Assembly: GCA_001298575.1 (NCBI GenBank)
Contig: LJCV01000015.1
Span: 1-37,170, forward strand
Origin: Actinobacteria bacterium OK074
Lineage (GTDB): Bacteria > Actinomycetota > Actinomycetes > Streptomycetales > Streptomycetaceae
Direction: 5' to 3'
Length of the DNA: 37,170 nucleotides
How positions within the stretch are numbered: the stretch's first letter is position 1; every line of letters begins with the position of its first letter. Below, in pieces: positions 34,404 to 37,170 of the stretch. The notes under the pieces are model-generated. The model was given only the letters and a program-made list of their open reading frames with translations, was not told the origin of the DNA and searched no databases. The position numbers and the translations under genes were made by a program.

Positions 34404-37170
34404 CTACTTTTCCTTCTTCGTCCAGCCCCAGTCCGGGAAATGCGGAGCGGTGAAGCGCTGGATCTTCTTGTAGTGGGTCGCGGTCCACCCGATGACCTCG
34501 ATCCCGTTCGGAAGCGTCAGGACCAGGATTCGCTCGTTGTCCGAACCACCCGGAACCGCGTATTCCAGGGCGCCCTTCCAGTTCGGCCATTCCTTGCCGC
34601 CGTAGACGTCGTGCGACACGAGCTGCCCCCGCTTGTAGAGGTCGTATCCGGACGCCAGCTCGTTGGTCATCCCCTTCGGCAGCTTGTCCGACAGGCGGCC
34701 GTTGGGGCACCGGTCGTTGTGCACCAGGACCGGGGTGGTGCCCGCCAGCACGTAGTACGTGTGCAGGTCGGCGACGGTCAGGTTGTGGACGCGCTGGTCC
34801 CGGACGGCCCAGGACCTCACCGCGGTGACCGGTACCTGCGTGCCCGTCGCCGTCGTCAGTTGCGTTCCCGGCCGCAGTTCCGCCGCGTCGCGCCAGGCGT
34901 TGGTGGTGCCCGCCGTCCAGAACCGGTGCTTGTCCGTGGACGTCACCGTGCCGGTCGCGCCGGGGCCGTTGCCCGGGACCTCGACCCGGACGAGGTTCTT
35001 GTCGCCCCGGCTGGTGATGGTCGCCTCGACCGGCTCGGCCCGGGTGAGCCCGGACTCCGGGTCGGTGGCCAGCACCTGGTCGCCGACGTCGACGTCCTCG
35101 ATCGCCTTGGTCCGGCCGTCGCTCAGCAGTACCCGGGTGCCCGGGACGAAGCTGCTCTTGCCGCACGGGAGCCTCTTGAGCAGTTTGAGCTTGAGGGCGC
35201 TCTTCGCGAGGTCGTCGAGGCACGAGATCGACTTGCCCGTCAGGCACTTCTCGATCTCCTCCTCGCCCACGAACCAGGCGATGAGGCGGTCGAGGTAGGT
35301 GCTGGTGATGCAGCCCATCCCGCCGGCGCCGTCCGAGCCGCAGACCAGCATCGTCTCGCCCGGCTTCAGGTCCCCGTCGGCCAGCAGATCGTGGCGGTAC
35401 TCGACCAGCCGCTTCTCCAGGGACCTGCGCAGTTCGTCGTCGGACAGCGGCTTGCTGCTCTGCTGGGCCTCCTCCTTGATCTGCGCCTTCAGTTCCGCCA
35501 CCAGCTTGTCGGCGGCGGTCTTCATGGCCGCCGTCGCCTCCTTGGCCGCGGCGACCGCGTCCTTGCCGGCCGCCTCGGCGGAGATGCCGGCCTGGTAGGC
35601 CGAGATGCCCGCCTGGTAGGCGTAGTCCCCGGCGACCCCGGCCGAGTGCTCGGCGCGTTCCGCGGAGCGGGCCGCCGACTGGGCGTCCTGCTGGGCGGAG
35701 GCCGCGGCGGCGCGGGCCGTCTTCGCGGACTCGGCGGCCCGCTGGGCGGACTCCTCCGCCTGGTCGGCGGACTTGTCGGCCTGCGTGGCGTAGTCGTTCG
35801 CCTCGTCGGAGGACGCCTTCGCCTTGTTCGCCCACTGGGTGGCCTCGGCGGCGTTCTTGCGCGCCTCGGCGGCGACCTTCTGGGCCTCGGCGGCGTTCTT
35901 CTGGGCGAGCGCCGCCGACTTGTAGGCCGCCTGGAGCAGGATGTTGACCTCGGCGATGTGCGCGGCGGCGTTGGCGTCGCGCTGCCGCGCCTTGTAGAGG
36001 CCGATCTCCAGGAAGGTGCGCAGTCCGGCAGGCGGACCGGACAGTACGGCCTGTGCCGCGGCCTGGACCTCGGGACCGCCGTTGGCGAGGGCCTCGCTGA
36101 CGGCGACGCGGTCGTCGTCCTCCTGCGCCGCGTACTGCCCGGTCTCCAGGAACTCCGCGAGGTCGGCCGCGGTGCCGTCGAGCGCCTTGCTCGCGGCGGC
36201 CTTCACGCCCGGACCGCCGTCGGCGGCGATCTTGGCAACGGCGACCCGGTCGTCGTCCGCCTTGCCCGGGTAGGCGCGGGTGCGCAGCCACTCCCGTACC
36301 TGGTCCACCGGCTGGTCCAGGACGTCCAGGGCGGCCTGTTGCTGCGCGGGGATCTGCGTGGTCGCGGCGATGTGCGCCACGCTCGCGCGGTCGTCCTGTT
36401 CCAGGGCGATCGTCAGTTGGGCGCGCACGAACTCGGCGACGTCCGCGTCGGTGCCCGACAGGGCGGTCTCGGCGGCGTCCTTCACCCAAGTCCCGCCGCT
36501 GTCCAGCATGTTGACGGCGGCCTGGCGTCCCTTGGTGGCCGTGACCGCGGGGTCGGTCGCCGCCGTGGCGTCCGCCAGCAGTTTCCTGGTGTCGGCGTCG
36601 AGCTGCTGGAGGCGGCCGATCTCCCACTGGGCGGTGGCCACTTGGGCGTCGTGGGCGCGACTGGCCTCCTCGGCGGCCAGTACTTCCTCGTCCTGCTGCT
36701 GGGCCAGCCGCTCGGCGTCCGCCTTGCGTGCCAACTCCACGACGGTGGACGCCTGTTCGGCCGCCGTCAGGGCGTCGTTCGCGGCCTCGGAGGCGGCGTT
36801 CGCGGCGGCGGTGGCGTCCTTGGCGGCGTCGACCGCCTTGCCCGCCTCGTCGGCGGCCTTGTTCGCCGCCGTCGCCGCGGCCTCGGCGTGCGCGGCGGCG
36901 GCGTTGGCCGCGTCGCGGGGCTGCCGGGCCGCCGTGGCGGCCTGATTCGCGTTCTCCTGCGCGGAGTTGGCGGCCCGCGTGGCCTGGTCGGCGAGCCGCT
37001 TGGCGCGGGCCGCCGCGGCGGCGGCCTCGGCGCTGTCGGCACCCGCCTCGCCGGCCCAGCGGCCCGCGGCGGCGGCGGCCGCGGCAGCCGCGGCGGCGTT
37101 GAGACCGGCACTGGCCGCGGCCGAGGCCGCCTTCGCCGCGTTGTCGGCGGCCACACCGGCCTGGTGCGGG
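34404..37170 (-). CDS. Polymorphic toxin, partial: ALF repeats, HINT, barnase/RNase Sa-like tip
   Basis: The last 921 residues of a protein whose N-terminus is beyond the window; the frame is open to the edge. In order: an Ala-rich coiled coil (about 36600-37170), four ALF-type repeats with DDRVAVAKIAADGGPGVK-like units (about 36010-36560), a second Ala/Lys/Glu coiled coil (about 35480-35990), a HINT/pretoxin domain (about 34713-35165, SFVPGTRVLLSDG to TPVLVHND), and a C-terminal tip of about 102 residues. The tip ends LEYAVPGG ... ERIL ... TATHYKKIQRF, matching EYTVITPG ... RRII ... TGDHYATF of RNase Sa: general base Glu, Arg and His are present. The HINT likely releases the tip. It is a contact or exported toxin against rivals. 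Confidence 0.88.
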   Translation of the reverse strand, partial: PHQAGVAADNAAKAASAAASAGLNAAAAAAAAAAAGRWAGEAGADSAEAAAAAARAKRLADQATRAANSAQENANQAATAARQPRDAANAAAAHAEAAATAANKAADEAGKAVDAAKDATAAANAASEAANDALTAAEQASTVVELARKADAERLAQQQDEEVLAAEEASRAHDAQVATAQWEIGRLQQLDADTRKLLADATAATDPAVTATKGRQAAVNMLDSGGTWVKDAAETALSGTDADVAEFVRAQLTIALEQDDRASVAHIAATTQIPAQQQAALDVLDQPVDQVREWLRTRAYPGKADDDRVAVAKIAADGGPGVKAAASKALDGTAADLAEFLETGQYAAQEDDDRVAVSEALANGGPEVQAAAQAVLSGPPAGLRTFLEIGLYKARQRDANAAAHIAEVNILLQAAYKSAALAQKNAAEAQKVAAEARKNAAEATQWANKAKASSDEANDYATQADKSADQAEESAQRAAESAKTARAAAASAQQDAQSAARSAERAEHSAGVAGDYAYQAGISAYQAGISAEAAGKDAVAAAKEATAAMKTAADKLVAELKAQIKEEAQQSSKPLSDDELRRSLEKRLVEYRHDLLADGDLKPGETMLVCGSDGAGGMGCITSTYLDRLIAWFVGEEEIEKCLTGKSISCLDDLAKSALKLKLLKRLPCGKSSFVPGTRVLLSDGRTKAIEDVDVGDQVLATDPESGLTRAEPVEATITSRGDKNLVRVEVPGNGPGATGTVTSTDKHRFWTAGTTNAWRDAAELRPGTQLTTATGTQVPVTAVRSWAVRDQRVHNLTVADLHTYYVLAGTTPVLVHNDRCPNGRLSDKLPKGMTNELASGYDLYKRGQLVSHDVYGGKEWPNWKGALEYAVPGGSDNERILVLTLPNGIEVIGWTATHYKKIQRFTAPHFPDWGWTKKEK

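Noticed and set aside
34384..36627. 747-codon minus-strand frame inside the toxin
   Set aside because: Arg/Gly-rich out-of-frame reading of the toxin gene.

Overview
The window is typical Streptomyces chromosome. It has very high GC, GTG and TTG starts, strong third-position GC bias and SD-led genes. It carries the HspR-controlled chaperone set, whose gene order I recall (unverified) as that of the S. coelicolor dnaK/clpB neighbourhood. I support 29 genes. One is cut by the right edge and one is frame-broken.

Layout. 0.1-3.1 kb: a Gly/Cys/His-rich membrane peptide, a PLP aminotransferase and a PIG-V-like membrane glycosyltransferase. 3.1-6.5 kb: clpB followed by a YbjN protein, with an HspR operator (HAIR) upstream of clpB. 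6.8-11.7 kb: an accessory block with a small secreted peptide carrying two 10-residue repeats, a Rieske-like protein without its histidine ligands, and four paralogous TrmB/LuxR-type regulators (three in a divergent operon, one convergent). 12.2-17.1 kb: the circularly permuted ATP-grasp / alpha-E / transglutaminase cassette, then a mycosin-like subtilase in which every catalytic residue is replaced. 17.1-21.8 kb: a CE1-type esterase with CBM2 under a CebR-like operator, an orphan sugar-binding lipoprotein, and a PA14-like/fibronectin-III secreted protein broken by a single-base frameshift.

21.9-26.2 kb: dnaK-grpE-dnaJ-hspR, with two HAIR operators upstream of dnaK, so HspR closes its own feedback loop and also reaches clpB 15 kb away. 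26.2-29.9 kb: a WecA/MraY-fold membrane protein that has lost two active-site Asp, divergent from a large EtfD-type membrane Fe-S oxidoreductase. 30.1-33.5 kb: two FG-GAP (integrin-like beta-propeller) secreted proteins flanking an MhuD/IsdG-type heme-degrading monooxygenase. 33.5 kb to the end: a barstar-family immunity gene and a large polymorphic toxin (ALF repeats, Ala-rich coiled coil, HINT, barnase/RNase Sa-like tip) whose N-terminus lies beyond the window.

The best candidates for something undescribed are the secreted-repeat-peptide / degenerate-Rieske / four-regulator module and the pseudo-mycosin next to the amidoligase cassette. The toxin-immunity pair can be assigned in more detail than usual because active-site residues and the barstar aspartates can be read directly.
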